Source: Maylandia zebra (lineage: Eukaryota; Chordata; Actinopteri; Cichliformes; Cichlidae). Taken from it: 64,000 bases of DNA. Each line of letters opens with the position of its first letter. Position 1 is the first letter of the stretch. Positions 32,701 to 43,400 of the stretch are shown in pieces. The notes under the pieces were generated by a model, which did not search any database, had not been told where the DNA came from, and saw only the letters and a program-made list of their open reading frames with translations. The stretch is taken from NCBI RefSeq assembly GCF_041146795.1, contig NC_135167.1, positions 4,678,454 through 4,742,453 of the forward strand. Reading direction: 5' to 3'. Both the position numbers and the translations under genes were made by a program.

Positions 32701-32809
32701 TGCTCCTTATATCTGGAACAAACTCCCAGAAAGCCTCAGATCAGCTGAAACACTCAGTTTATTTAAATCCAGGTTGAAGACTCACCTGTTCTCAGCTGCA
32801 TTTGAATAA
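29774..32809 (+). CDS. L2 LINE ORF2: endonuclease and reverse transcriptase, 1,011 codons
   Basis: Uninterrupted frame. The APE-type endonuclease comes first (LLNVRSLAGK, TETWLD with catalytic Glu, AGDFNIHVD, LSDHYCVF with the final His; about residues 75-290). Reverse transcriptase follows (NYRPISNLPFLSKIIEKAV, LLDLSAAFDTVDHNILLK, GVPQGSILGPLLF and the YADD active site; about residues 575-740). The C-terminal L2 block is LHWLPVRQRIDFKVL. The frame is the same as that of ORF1, separated from it by one TGA. No ATG occurs before the endonuclease, so translation must start at a non-ATG codon, by reinitiation or by stop readthrough. It may still be enzymatically intact although this 5'-truncated copy lacks a promoter. 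Confidence 0.88.
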   Translation: MKGPGCEDYGSGDFSQEKLGPCLLEGFKISVLLGDRRRHVAWSKHRELRSKRSLNIVNIPCVPQTAPKHEGTSNTSKTLKLALLNVRSLAGKTFLINDLITEHSLDFMFLTETWLDQSNSGAVLIETTPPNYSFISEARVSRRGGGVAVLFNESFQCKQLSPGSFQSFEYVALQLKAPSKVVFLNVYRPPKYCTDFFNDLSELLSVICVDFDCVIIAGDFNIHVDNPQDKGTKDLSNTLGNFGLTQHVTEATHNRGHTLDLLISKGLSISKITVSDVGLSDHYCVFFESKISAHTNISTTVITKRCITEHSSAIFNQVFPLTPDLSRGSVNELVNSFNANMLKVMDTIAPIKVKVISGRKKSPWRNSTLVKNEKRECRKAERRWRKTNLQVHYDIYKEKLHNYNLQLRSARRSYFSDIITKNSHNARVLFSTVDRLTNPPVSVAAELHSAMACNDFAKFFTEKIQKIRQAIGTSTADPGYILCPPKNCLNTMKQFKPINSKDLEDILGQLNSSSCCLDVLPTSFFKKVSKTLESDLLQIVNFSLLSGVFPESLKTAVIKPILKKDNLDKTQMNNYRPISNLPFLSKIIEKAVSQQLNYFLKQNNCYDAFQSGFRQNHSTETALTKVFNDICLNTDSGKMSVLVLLDLSAAFDTVDHNILLKRLENWTGLSGTVLNWFKTYLENRKYFVSIGNFTSEQTSITCGVPQGSILGPLLFNIYMLPLAQIIKNNKINYHSYADDTQIYITMSPGDQGPVQALGKCIEEINDWLCHNFLQLNKNKTEVIVFGAKEKRLQVTRELQSIHLKTTNQARNLGVVMDADLNLEKHIKTITKSAYYHLKNISRIKDLMSQQDLEKLVHAFIFSRLDYCNSIFTGLPKKSVRQLQLIQNSAARVLTKTKKVDHISPALRSLHWLPVRQRIDFKVLMLVYKALNGLGPKYINNLLTQYEPSRSLRSSGSGLLSVPRVRTRHGEAAFSFYAPYIWNKLPESLRSAETLSLFKSRLKTHLFSAAFE

Positions 32810-33389
32810 AGCACCAAATCCACACTTTTAAGCTTAAATTTCAAAACTTACATTTAACTACTGATTTTATCTACTGTTCTGATTTTATCTGTTTTGATTT
32901 TATATACTGTTTTGTTTGTTTGTTTGTTAATTAGTTAGTTAGTTAGTTTATTTGCTTGTTTTAATCAATTTTAAATCATGCTTTTTATTTGTTTTTGTTT
33001 CTAATGTCTCTGTAAAGCACTTTGAATCACCTTGTTGTTGAATTGTGCTATACAAATAAACTTGCCTTGCCTTGCCTTGCCTAGAGGAGAATGGGATAAC
33101 AATGGCAGACAAAACTGTTGTGAAAGGAGCGCTCTACTGCATTGCTGGAGACAACCTGGGCTCTCATTGTATTGGGGGTTTTACAGAAAATTTCAGTTCA
33201 TCAGTGTACTTATGCAGATATTGTCTGTTAACTCGAACTGAATTTCAGGGTGCTGATCCAGCAGTGTGTGGACCTCAGCGGACCCCAGAAACGTATAGAT
33301 CTGCCACTGAACAACTGGAAAGAGAAGACGTGTCAGAAGTTCAGGGGATAAAGTTCAGGTCTGTATTTAATTCTTTACGTAGACATTGA

Positions 33390-34175
33390 GGGCTAGCAGG
33401 AGGGACTATGCGCTTACCTGCTGCTCTCTGGCAGGTAGCTCCATGCCCTTCTGGGTTTTAATTGCACCTTAGAACACACATGCATCAACACTACAATGAG
33501 CGGGTGGAGGGAGGTTTGGAGTCTTCTCTCACCCCCGTTCTCTGCGGCCTGCTGGAGCGGGGGGGCTAGGAGGAGTTGGCCGTCCGACTGCGGTCTGGGG
33601 TGTGGGGCCTCCCTGCTGCTGCGGAGTCGGGGCGGTCTGCCTCTCCCCACTGCAGGGAAAAGTGTAACACCACCTGGGTCCGGGTGCAGTTCCCCCCTCC
33701 AGGGGCAAGGGTACCTAGACCCGGTTGGTAGAGTACGCGTGGGGAGTGTGATCGTGTATACAGCGTCTCTTTATGTCTGTCTCCACGTCGGTTGAGTGTG
33801 GTGTAAGTGCATATGAGAGCATGAGGGTGGGAATGGATGTTTGTGTCTGTGTGTACCTGTATGTCTGTGTCTATATGTCAGGTTGGGTATCAGACGCCAC
33901 CTCTCTGGGGACATCTCAGGCCTCCAAACCTTGGAGGGCCTATCTCCACCCACCACCACTTCCCCTGCCGGTGGCGGACTCCCTAAGGTGTCGGTGCGTT
34001 GGTGGTTCTTTGTGTCTGGGGGTGGGCGTCCGGGTACACACCGGCTCACTCCTTGGCGGCCGCTTATTGGGGCTCGCTCGGGCCATTTCGGAGGTGGGGT
34101 GCCCCCGGCCTCTCGGCCTGGGGCTCGGTCACTCAGGCACAGCTGGCTGCCGGCGGAGCTCACGGGCAGGTCACT
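33390..34175. repeat. GC-rich interspersed repeat
   Basis: Markedly GC-rich (CGGTCTGGGGTGTGGGGCC, GCTTATTGGGGCTCGCTCGG) in an AT-rich neighbourhood, with T-G-rich runs (TGTGTCTGTGTGTACC). Many overlapping frames are open on both strands, which is a base-composition effect. It separates the end of the transposase fragment from the SAMD3-like gene, so an insertion or insertion-deletion is likely. Family unknown. Confidence 0.5.
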
Positions 34176-34189
34176 GCAGCAACTTCAGG

Positions 34190-35530
34190 CAAGAGTTGAA
34201 AATGTCAAGCGACCTGACACACCAAAGGTAAAAAAACGCAAAGCAATATCAGATGACGACAACGACACAGATGAAATACCAGCTGAACAAAAAGCAAGGG
34301 TTCAAGACACATATGGCTGTATTAGCTGGGAGCCAAAGCATTTGCCACTCTCTGAGACTGTGGAGTCAGCTTGAAAAAAAAGAAGAAATGAAGAAGCTGT
34401 TTAAAAAGAATAACTACAGTACAGATGTTGTGAAAGAACTAGTCAAGTGCACCTATTACACGCAGCGTAAAGACATCAACAAAGGGGCAAGCATCCAGAA
34501 ACTATGCCAGGAATGGCCCTTTCTCTTCAATGAAGTTGGTATGACCGCACATTTCCAAGAACTGACTGGTGTGAATCTGATGGAGACCTTCCTTGCCAAT
34601 GTAGACAAAAAGGGTGCACGTCTGTTAAAGTTCCTCAAATATGTTGATGCACAAAAGCACAAGCAAGTCCTGAATGCTGTTCTCAAACTTCAGACTGAAA
34701 GAGGGCAGTCCAGTGGTTGCTTGCAAGAAGTCATTGAGATGATGCTTCTTTTACTGGCTCATTTTGACGAGAAGGGAGAGCTTCTGTTTCACTGCGTTGA
34801 GATGACAAGCCTTGCAGAAGATGTTCAGATGGAGAAAGTGCCACCAACACCCGTCATCATTGTTTGCGGTAAGCCGAAAGTGCAAAATTCAACTTTTTTT
34901 TTCTGTTGTAACTGCCACGTTCTTGTAGTCTTGACTTGTTTAGTTTCATGTTCTGTTGCTTCCACACTAATACACTGGATAACACAACCATATACTGTAA
35001 GTTCAACTAGTAACATAACTCATCCTATGATCCATGTAACAAGTATCTCTGTATTTGTATATATGACTGACATTAAAGCTCTTGTTATTTAAGTTTTTGA
35101 TTTGTTGTTGTTGTTTTAATTCTCAGGTTCCTCCTGCTTCGCTGCTGAGACATTCATGTTGAGCATTGACAAGAAGATTGTCAACGACCGCATCACAACC
35201 TTCACCTCTGCTATCTGCCTAATGTTTGGCAGTTACTACTGCTTTAACATACACTACCCTGTGGAACTACGATCAACACTGGAGTTCCTTCAACGGTAAA
35301 ATTTCTTTTATTATGGATTTATTTTTGTGCTTATCAAACTTGGCCATTTGATATCCCACCTCAGGTTGTTAATTTCCTCAATCTCTCTTGCCCTTTTTTC
35401 ATGAAGGTGTTTCTTTTCCATAAATCCTGAGAGAGGCACCAAGGTTGAATCCAAGAAGAAAAAAGTGTTCTCAGTCAATCCCAGAGTCCTCACTCTCATC
35501 TCAGACATTGCTGACCATGAGTGGATCTAG
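34190..35530 (+). pseudogene. SAMD3-like protein, C-terminal part, frameshifted
   Basis: Exon pieces: about 34190-34869, 35127-35295, 35407-35530, with GT/AG borders in phase. The text includes KRPDTPKVKKRKAISDD, KKLFKKNNYSTDVVKELVK, CQEWPFLFNEVGMTAHFQEL, ETFMLSIDKKIVNDRITTF and a C-terminus FSVNPRVLTLISDIADHEW. This is the C-terminal region of the multi-copy fish 'sterile alpha motif domain-containing 3-like' proteins. The SAM domain is absent and the frame shifts by one base near 34365-34375 (one frame ends VESA*, the other continues LWSQLEKKEE). It lies directly downstream of the transposase remnant inside the EnSpm element and is probably its second gene. Confidence 0.55.
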
Positions 35531-36600
35531 TCCTACCCCTCTTGTTTGAGACGAAGTGATAAAGGTATACCATGTTACATACTCTACAGATGTTATGTTT
35601 TTGAAACGATTGTTACATTTCTGATTGTGAGTGGGAAGTTTTTAACAATGTGAAGTTTTACTAGACACAATTTGTAAAAGTACATGTTCTACTTTTGATT
35701 CACTGTTTTATATCTGAAAAATGTATCTGGTGAAAATGTGGTAAACCCGCGATTTTGTTTCTTGGATTTTAATTTCCCCAGTTTTAAAGATATTTGTATT
35801 ACAATAGTGTAAAAGTATGCTGCATGTACATTGCTGGCATTTTGTAGTTATCCAAAAATTTGCAGTTGACGTTCTCAAAACAAGTGTAAAGTTTTCGTTT
35901 GTTACCTGATGCAGTTTTAAGATGTACATTTTCAGCTTTACTACTCAGTTCTGTGTGCAAAATATGTGGGTGTAAACTTGTTCCTGTAATTTCTTCAATT
36001 CAGACTTTCTTTCAATTATAGAAAAAAATTTTAATTCTCTATATTTGTATTTGGATAATTTGAAAAGTCAAGATTTTACGTGTACTGACATTTATGTAGT
36101 GAGAACAGCACCAACACACTTAATGGCGTCTGAATTGTCTGCAAAAGGTAATGTGAAGTATAATGTGTGCTCAACTTACAGCACTGGTTTTGCACAGTTT
36201 GAACAGAACTTGTAAGAATTCTGTGATTCCTCACTGTTACTGTCATGGAGATAACCAGTAACTATTTGTGATTTGTTGAGTAAAAATATAAATGTTTGAT
36301 GTTCAAAGCATCAAAGATGTTAAATAAAATACTTTTTTCGAAATTTAAGGTGGACATTTTTGTGTTACATTTAGTAATTTGAATAAAATCATGGTTTGTG
36401 TATTAAACTTAAAGAGTAGAAGACTTAAAAGCACTCTAGTCTAAAAACGGTTACAGAATAAAATTGTATTTTTTCTATATTTAGATAGTTAATTTTACAG
36501 GGAAAGAATGTTGTGTTTTCTGGCACAAACTTTATTTTATATGTTATTTTCATGTTAATTCTAGGGAAAAACATTTGTTCTTCAAGTTAAAACATTTTCT
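35531..36600. other. 3' flank of the SAMD3-like gene, AT-rich
   Basis: No exon or other repeat recognised. AATAAA-type sequences occur (for example ATAAAATACTTTT near 36325). The subterminal ACCGTAAAA words of the transposon begin at about 36600. Confidence 0.4.
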
Positions 36601-36849
36601 TCTACGGTAAAATATTGACCCTAGCACTATTTTTAACCGTAAAATAAACAATAACAATACCTTCTTACCGTTAAAGAAGAAAATGTTCCACCCGTAATTT
36701 TACGGTAGATTTCTGGCAACCACAGCTGCCAGCGTTTTACCGTAAAATCTACAGTTTGTTTTTTTACAGTGCACCTCTGCCTCCACTTTTTGTTAATTGA
36801 TTTGAATCTTGTTCAGGTGTGTTGTCAGGCAGGCTGGTTTTACTGCTTT

Positions 36850-37115
36850 TATGTGAGGACTGATTGATTCTGATATAGTGCTTTCCTACTCTCCCAGAGT
36901 ACTCAAATTCCTCTATACAACTTGCCAAATTCACCCAGTCACACCCATTCTCAAAAGCACTTTCTCTAAACATAGAGACCACATTGACACACACATTCAT
37001 ACTCTGATGGATGCATTGGAGAGCAACTTGGGGTTAATATCTTGCCCAAGGATACTTGGCATGCAGACTGGAGGAGCCAGGGATCGAACCACCAACCTTC
37101 CAATTAGTAGGTAGT
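36850..37115 (-). repeat. tRNA-derived SINE, minus strand
   Basis: The reverse complement shows the SINE body in order: GGTTGGTGGTTCGATCCCTGG (box B, about 37080-37100), TGCATGCCAAGTATCCTTGGG, GAGTATGAATGTGTG and a GAGTACTCTGGGAGAG tail. Same family as 42589-42872. Confidence 0.65.
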
Positions 37116-37121
37116 GTTACG

Positions 37122-38230
37122 TAGTGATGGGCAGATGAAGCTTCATGAAGCACTGAAGCTTTTCATCCAATTGGTTCACCCCAGCGCCAAGCTTCTTGAA
37201 GCTTCATTTGCTCTAGCAGGACACCTACTGGACGTAAAAATATTAGTTGGCAAGAATTTGAAGTGTGACCTTTTGCACACAGCCTGTAAATGTCAACAAC
37301 AAAAGGAGTGTGTAAAACATGTATATTGTAGCGATGGCAGTCTACTTTGTATATTTATACTGGCAGTATGGAAAATGATTATTTGGAAATGCTTAAAATG
37401 GAAATGATCATTTACTGTGAGGTGAGGTGTGGTTGGGGTGTGGACAGTGGTTGTGCTTTTGTAACGTTGAGGTATGGACAGCTACACACTGCCTGTTCAC
37501 ATTTTATTCTGTAAAAACTAAATTTTCACTGCTTTTATGGCCTTTTTAGTGGGGAGAACATAGCTAGGATTTAATGATTTAACAAATCTTTTAAATCCTT
37601 TGTCCTCCACAATGCTAAATGGCTGGGAGTCCTCAATCACCATGGTAACCAGGTCTTCATCTATTTGAGATTGTTCTCCTGAGGAAAGACAATAAAGACA
37701 AAGCACAAATATAAATGTCATACACGTAACTTATTACAGTTGTATAATATTGTTATATCATTTAGTAACATTACTGCATGCTATATTATCATGGCATTTG
37801 ATGGCTCACCTGGTCTTGCTCAACAATCGGTGTTCCCCTTATTCTCATGCAAAGCTCTGTAGTGCCTAAGCATGGATGAGGTGTTGTTGTTATATCCCAG
37901 CTCCCTGGCACATAGCAAACACTTCACCTTGTACAAAAGTAAAGACAGCTTAACATGAATTGTATTGCACCATCAGTATTATGAAAATACATCTTCTGTA
38001 GAAATTTACATACCTTTTTGGGAGATATAAGATCAAAATGTTCCCACACAGGGGAGGACATCCTCCTCTTCTTAGCTGGCTCCATTCTCTCCTGACTTTC
38101 TCTCCTCACTCTCATAAACCTCCAAACTCTCACTAACCGCAACTCTCCATCAAAAACCCACATTTTGAATGAAGTCTGAGGGGTTTATATCGCTGTCATA
38201 TCTCGCGGCAAAGTTCGAACCACTTCATGA
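37122..38230 (-). mobile_element. hAT element remnant, second copy
   Basis: The left end TAGTGATGGGCAGATGAAGC resembles the hAT end at 23583. The transposase remnants on the minus strand point the same way as in that element. The right end is not found, so the element is probably truncated near 38230. Confidence 0.6.
37518..38163 (-). pseudogene. ZBED-like hAT transposase, N-terminal remnant
   Basis: 38163-38010 reads PAKKRRMSSPVWEHFDLISP, the BED finger start. 37721-37518 reads DLVTMVIEDSQPFSIVEDKG and FKRFVKSLNPSYVLP, the conserved block after the BED finger. The splice site near 37680 (exon start) is plausible. The catalytic part is missing. Confidence 0.7.
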
Positions 38231-38516
38231 ACATCATGATCACATCTTTACGCACCCTGTCACTTTTTTACACCATGACATATATTTGGAAACATATTTG
38301 TTCTTTTACATTTATATGTATATTTATAACTACAGTATATCTCTATATTTAACTATTTATTCTAATATTTATGAATGAATGAATATTTCTGTACCATGCA
38401 CTACTGATAGGGTACACTGTTGCTGCTCCTGCTGCTGATAGTGCTGGAGTGCAGGGCTGTGTTGATCTGAAACTGTGGACATTGAAAAGTCCATGGAAGA
38501 GATGGCAGCTTATTAA

Positions 38517-39258
38517 CCCCTTAAAGCCGGTCGGAGTGGGCACGCTCCGTTTTGCGTAACTATTTTTAAATCCCTCTAGAACCGGAACCACGTAAGCTAG
38601 CACAATATTTTTTTTGCATATGAAACCGGAGGAGTTGTACTTACATCTTATGCCATCAGCTTGTCCTAGGTCACGGTTTCCTTCCACATATAGCTTTGCG
38701 AATATTGCATAAAAAGCGCTTGCAGCAACAAAAACATAATATTCAAGAAACACGCTTTGCTGATCCGATCAGCTGTTCGTAACACTTCCCACATTGAAAC
38801 ACATCAGCGCCAACGATCGCATGTCCGCCATTACCTGCCCGAAACCGGAAGTGATGTCATTTTCGCAGAAATGTAGTTTTTTACTTGTAGGCCTTAAAAG
38901 TCCATACTGGTGTTTTTATAAGTGATGTTTGACTTTATGCTTTTCTGAATAGTTGCTGGGATGCTTAGAACTCAAATTGCACTGCTTAAAATAGTTTATT
39001 TTCATGCACATGCTGTTTTCTTTGCAAATTTGCATCATGCATCAAACAAAAACGATTTTCAATTCTTTTGTAGTTTATTGCACTTTTTTGCAATTTATGT
39101 CGTTACTATGGACTTAATGCATACATATTATTAAAATATGGGCTATAACAGTTGTATTGCTGTGTAGCAACTTGAAATGCTCCCAAAAATGGCACTACAG
39201 CATGTAAAGATATAAAGTAAGCTCTGGCGGCCTTGGTTCTATAGTAGGTCTTAAAGGG
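38517..39258. mobile_element. piggyBac-type MITE (742 bp)
   Basis: Ends CCCCTTAAAGCC and, reversed, CCCTTTAAGACC. The tetranucleotide TTAA flanks both sides (38513-38516 and 39259-39262), the signature of piggyBac insertion. No transposase frame. Confidence 0.75.
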
Positions 39259-39860
39259 TTAAAGTGTTATGAGATAACAATAAAATGCAAAGATTGATGT
39301 CAGCACTTGGAAACAGATTAGGCAACAGATTAAAAAAACTGTGAGACATAAACTAGGCTCTACCTGTGACTCACTCTTTGCATCTCTTTCTCCTTCTATC
39401 TATCATTCTCCACTTGCTATCCATCTAAGAACAAGGCACAATTTGCTATTGCGTCAATCTATTATTTAATTATCCACACTTAACAACTCTTACACCTAAT
39501 CCAAAATTAAATAATGATGGAAAAATGACACAGAACCAAAACATTGTGATTAATAGTTAAATGAGATAGGCAGGCACAGGCAGGACTCCTTAAAAAAACA
39601 CACATAAAAAAAATGCCTCAAGAAAAGGGCACTTGGCGCATCCCAGAGAAAAGTGCTCAAGCCCCTTCTATCTGTTGGTCATAGCAGTGACATACCACAA
39701 TTTAGCCTCTAATGACAAATTTCTTTAAAATTCAGGATAAACTAGTTTATAAAAGGATAACTTAGTGCTTAATGTGTGAACAGAACAGTGTCTAGAACTC
39801 AGTGTAATATTTTTCAGTAGTTTAATGTTAGCCTGTATTTGCTGTACACCCAGTGGAAGA
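39259..39860 (+). other. Upstream region of copy B, shared in part with copy C
   Basis: 39770-39860 aligns with 59385-59480 before copy C (both contain CTGTATTTGCTG and the preceding AGTGT...CAGT words). No gene here. A tract of ordinary AT-rich DNA precedes it. Confidence 0.45.
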
Positions 39861-39905
39861 TGTTAGAGTTTGTATTGTTGATTGTTATTTATGCTTAGAA
39901 ATGTT

Positions 39906-39921
39906 TGACCCTTTGATCAGC

Positions 39922-39977
<56 letters not shown>
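39906..39977. repeat. (CA)n microsatellite
   Basis: About 35 uninterrupted CA units. Confidence 0.95.
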
Positions 39978-39979
<2 letters not shown>

Positions 39980-39984
39980 CAAGG

Positions 39985-40215
39985 TACTCTTTGTTTGTAT
40001 GTAGACGTCGTATGTTAATGAACCTATGCATATTCATGTAACCTCAATAAAAGGACAGTGTATGGGAGGACGGACAAGAGCAACTGGGGTCAAGCGAAGG
40101 GACGGCGCTCTGTCCGGTCTCTCCCGTGCACGAGTAACATGAAGAACTTTACCTATTTGTGTCTTGCTTAGCAGTGTAATTATATTGTCTTCAACGTTCC
40201 AGCGGATGGGTTCAA
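39985..40215 (+). repeat. LTR-like fragment (tentative)
   Basis: Has a poly(A)-signal-like CAATAAAAGG (about 40044-40054) followed by a GC-richer stretch (GGACGGCGCTCTGTCCGG) and then AGCAGTGTAATT, the order of R and U5 in an LTR. Together with the CA tract it interrupts the upstream homology between copies B and C. No coding part and no second LTR was found. Confidence 0.3.
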
Positions 40216-40249
40216 GCTACAAACCTATCAGAAGAAGATATATATGTAT

Positions 40250-40417
40250 TTTTAGGTTTATGTCAGCTTATGCTTCCTCTTTTTTATTCAAAAAATAATT
40301 TACATGTCAACAACTTCCTATAAACCTCTTCAGGGTTACTCATTTGCCTTTTTGTCACATCAGGTGGGCTCCGAATTCTCATTTCGCATAAAATCATTTT
40401 AACAGGGACTGAGCAAC
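40250..40417 (+). promoter_or_regulatory. Conserved proximal promoter of copy B, ETS/PU.1-like sites
   Basis: GCTTCCTCTTTT at 40272-40283 (reverse AAAAGAGGAAGC, a PU.1-type motif) and ACTTCCT at 40313-40319. Both are present at nearly equal distance from the ATG before copy C. The surrounding words (TTTACAT, CAACTTCCT, AAACCTCTTC) are also shared. Binding is not shown; the motif assignment rests on the known ETS core GGAA. Confidence 0.5.
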
Positions 40418-43400
40418 ATGCAAAGGTAGGCTGTTTGGCTGTATTTATGTTAGAGATTTACTTCGTCTCTCTGAATAAATGCTAATATTACAGCTATAAT
40501 ATTGTAGATTTTTGAAACTCTGAATAAAAAATTATTATTCTAATGTGTAAAGATTTAAATTTTGTGAATGCCTATCTCTGTGGTTTTTGGAGGGGTTTAA
40601 GCCATGTGTACTTTTTTAAACAAACTGTTCCTTGTGCGTAAATGTTGTGTTATTTATTTTATTACACATATATTGCTGTAAGATAATTAGAATAATATAT
40701 TTTGAACATGTAAATATAACTCAAATAAGAAGAGAAAACTGTCTACGAAATGTTTATCCTCAAAAAAGAGTAGGATGAAGTATACACTTTTTCTGTTCCT
40801 GCCCCCTTATTTCAAATTCCATTATTTACAAGTCAGTATTCAGAATTTGACATAATATAGTCGATACATCAAAATGAGGACAAGTCTTCAATAGAATACA
40901 ATGAGACAGCTCAATCCCTGAGAGGAAAATTTCTTATATTCTTGCAATTTATTGTTTTTAAATATTCGTGCAAATTTTTGTATTGATGATCATTAACTTC
41001 ATCTGTACAGGTGTTCCACACACTAAGTCTGTGATATTTTACATTTGTCCTTACCACTGGCTTGCTGAACATAAAGATTCCTCTTGGGTTATTAGTATTT
41101 GGCCTTATTTGGAACAAGTTCTGAATATTGTGAGGCAAAGATTTTTTTTCTGCTTTGTACATTGATTGTGCAGTTCTGAGTTTAGCCAAATTCTTAAATT
41201 TAAGAATATTACATTTAATAAAAAGTGGATTTGATAGTTTTTTTTTAAGTGGTTTTATTTAAGTGTTACTTCACATCAGGCATCCCATTGCTAATATTAT
41301 CATTATTAGTGGTGTAGCAGTTGTAGTATAAGGTGTAGAATTAGTATTAATATAATTGGCCTAACGGCCTTTGCCCTAGATGGGTTCAGTCTTGGACACC
41401 CCGCCTTTTCTAATCTTTGAAGCTAATATGGCCTCGTGTGTTTCCAATAAAATTAATTTGAACTCTGTTACAATATAGAAATTTGTTTTTGATTACCAAT
41501 TAATAACAGTAACTTTGATAACTCGTGTCTGCTGTTAAACATGGTCATATAGCAATATGTATATAAAGCAGCAAATAATGTAAATATAAATACAAATATA
41601 AATACAATTTAATATGTAAATATTATAACACATCTCACACCTTTGAATGTGACCCATTTCCTCGCTTTTTGTGGAAACGGGAAGTATAGATCAGTGGCGT
41701 CAAACTCATTTGATGGGTCAGACCAGTAACACTCCCTTTTCTGTCAGTGTAAGGAAGTTACATACTTAATAATTTGAAATCTGTCAGCATGACTCTACCA
41801 GAAAAAGCTCTCGCAGCTCATTGCCCAGACTGTCCCGTTTTTTTGTTGTTGTTTTCTTCCTTTTTTTCACATTCAGGCCTGAGAGATTCAGTTACAATAG
41901 AATAGAATAGCATAGAAAACCTTTATTATCCTACTAATGAGAAATTTGGGTGTTACACAGCTCTTATAGCAAGAGGAATATGAAATATAGAAGGAAGACA
42001 CAAAGTGGTCCTATATACATAAACAACCATTCATGCCAGCAACAGCTGCTGGTAAGAATGACCTGCAGTAGCACTCCTTCCTACGCTGTAGGCAGTGTAG
42101 GGACTAACGCGTTATTAACGAACGCGTTACAGTAACTACATTATTATTGTGGTAACGAGCACGGTAACTAGTTATTATGCCAAAATCAGCAACGCGTTTA
42201 CGCTACAATATTAAAATAAAAGTCTATTCAGCATGAAGAGTGGGTATATACGATTATTTGTCTGTTGTCACTGGGTGGTGCTGAGGTCATATTCTGGGGT
42301 CAGCTTGTGTAAAGGAAGAAATACATGAGAAGTTTAATTCTCAAAGCTGAAATAAAATCTAATCCTTCCCCTCCTGACCGGTGCTTCAGGTTCTGAAGTT
42401 CTGCTTTTACATTTTTTCAGTCAACAGTTCTGCTGATGCCTGACATGCAATATACAAAAAGACAAAGCTGTCTAGACTAACAGGTTATCCAGGATAATAT
42501 TTCACCTTTGATATTCAAATCAAAATTATAAAGAAGGAGACTCCTTAAATCCAAATCATTGTAATAAAAAGTGGCAGGAAACATCTTTGGGGTAGCTGTA
42601 GCTCAGGAGGTAGAGCAGGTCAGCTGCTGGTTGGTTGGCGGTTCTATCCCTGGCTACCCCTGTTTGCATGCCAAATATCCTTGGGCAAGATACTAACCCC
42701 AACTTGCTCTCTGATGCATCCATTGGAGTATGAATGCGGATGAATGATAGTTAGAAAGCACTCACCATAAAACAGTGCTTGTGTGAATGGGTGTGTATGG
42801 GGTGAATGTGGCGTGTTGTATAGAGCACTTTGAGTACTCCGGGAGAGTAAAAAAGCGCTATACAAGAACCAGTCCAAACTAGTTCACACATTTTTTACTT
42901 CCAGGCTGGACTACTGTTTTTCATTATTATCAGGATGTCCTAAAAACTTTCTGAAAAGCCTTCAGCTAATCCAAAATGCTGCAGCAAGAGTCCTGACAGG
43001 GACTAGAAAGAGAGAGCATATTTCTCCTGTTTTGGCTTCCCTTCATTGGCTTCCTGTTAAATCCAGAATTGAATTCAAAATCCTGCTCCTCACATACAAG
43101 GTCTTAAATAATCAGGCCCCATCTTATCTTAATGACCTTGTAGTACCATATCACCCTATTAGAGCACTTCGCTCTCACACTGCAGGCTTACTTGTTGTTC
43201 CTTCCTGTTGAGCCTTCAGTTTTCAGGCCCCTCTTCTGTGGAACCAGCTTCCAGTTTGGATTCGGGAGACAGACACTATCTCTACTTTCAAGATTAGGCT
43301 TCAAACTTTCCTTTTTGCTAAAGCATATAGTTAGGGCTGGATCAGGTGACCCTGAATCCTCCCTTAGTCATGCTGCAATAGACGTAGGCTGCCGGGGATT

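Larger units (their letters stand above)
28774..33083 (+). mobile_element. L2-clade LINE, 5'-truncated, ORF2 open
   Basis: Begins inside ORF1 (ETLIVGDSAVKD) and ends with a CTTGC tandem tail (CTTGCCTTGCCTTGCC, 33060-33080) after the 3' hairpin region. It holds an esterase-type ORF1 (28787-29770) and a 3.0-kb ORF2 (29774-32809). It interrupts the EnSpm transposase between the codons for ...LTDLKVL and EENGI. No clear target duplication. A 5'-truncated, inverted relative of its 3' end lies at 54228-54530. Confidence 0.85.
25750..33389 (+). pseudogene. EnSpm/TNP2-like transposase with C2H2 fingers, broken
   Basis: The frame opens at 25750 (MYFCSICGESV). Four C2H2-like fingers follow (about residues 3-25, 32-57, 74-95, 105-130), then a conserved region (GRDENRMERFAYYVPLLNTL). 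A Harbinger interrupts at 26717-28508; the frame resumes at 28512 with VFVSNKFFQENP and LVLYQDAFEVVNPLGS, including a possible catalytic Asp, and hits TAG at 28700-28702. A shifted frame continues with EKDFKEFGHENVFSELLTDL to 28770, where an L2 LINE enters. The gene resumes at 33083 (ADKTVVKGALYCIAGDN, LGSHCIGGFTENFS) and stops at 33387. The rest of the usual protein is gone. I recognise it as a multi-copy teleost family; linking it to TNP2 is inference. Confidence 0.65.
22575..36771 (+). mobile_element. CACTA/EnSpm-type transposon, ~14.2 kb with nested insertions
   Basis: Left end CACTGTAAAAAAGATC, right end GTTTTTTTACAGTG. Near both ends short words of the ACCGTAAAA / TTTTACGGT type recur (22660-22800; 36600-36760), as subterminal repeats of CMC/EnSpm elements do. 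Inside, on the + strand, are a C2H2-finger transposase-like gene and a SAMD3-like gene, both broken. Later insertions are a hAT, a Harbinger, an L2 LINE and a GC-rich repeat; without them the element would be about 5.5 kb. Flanks (..ATCA / CAC..) give no clean 3-bp duplication. The superfamily is assigned from the end sequence and the gene content, not from a search. Confidence 0.65.

Noticed and set aside
33496..34374. Several overlapping open frames of 100-180 codons
   Set aside because: They lie in a GC-rich repeat and are open on both strands. They have no start context or family resemblance apart from the SAMD3-like end after 34190.
39903..39980. Regular repeats that might suggest an array
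   Set aside because: Plain CA microsatellite. No spacer-repeat (CRISPR-like) structure exists in the window.
42589..42662. tRNA-like sequence with box A, box B and pairing ends
   Set aside because: It lacks an anticodon arm and has extra bases before the D arm. The same sequence occurs at other SINE copies, so it is a SINE head.
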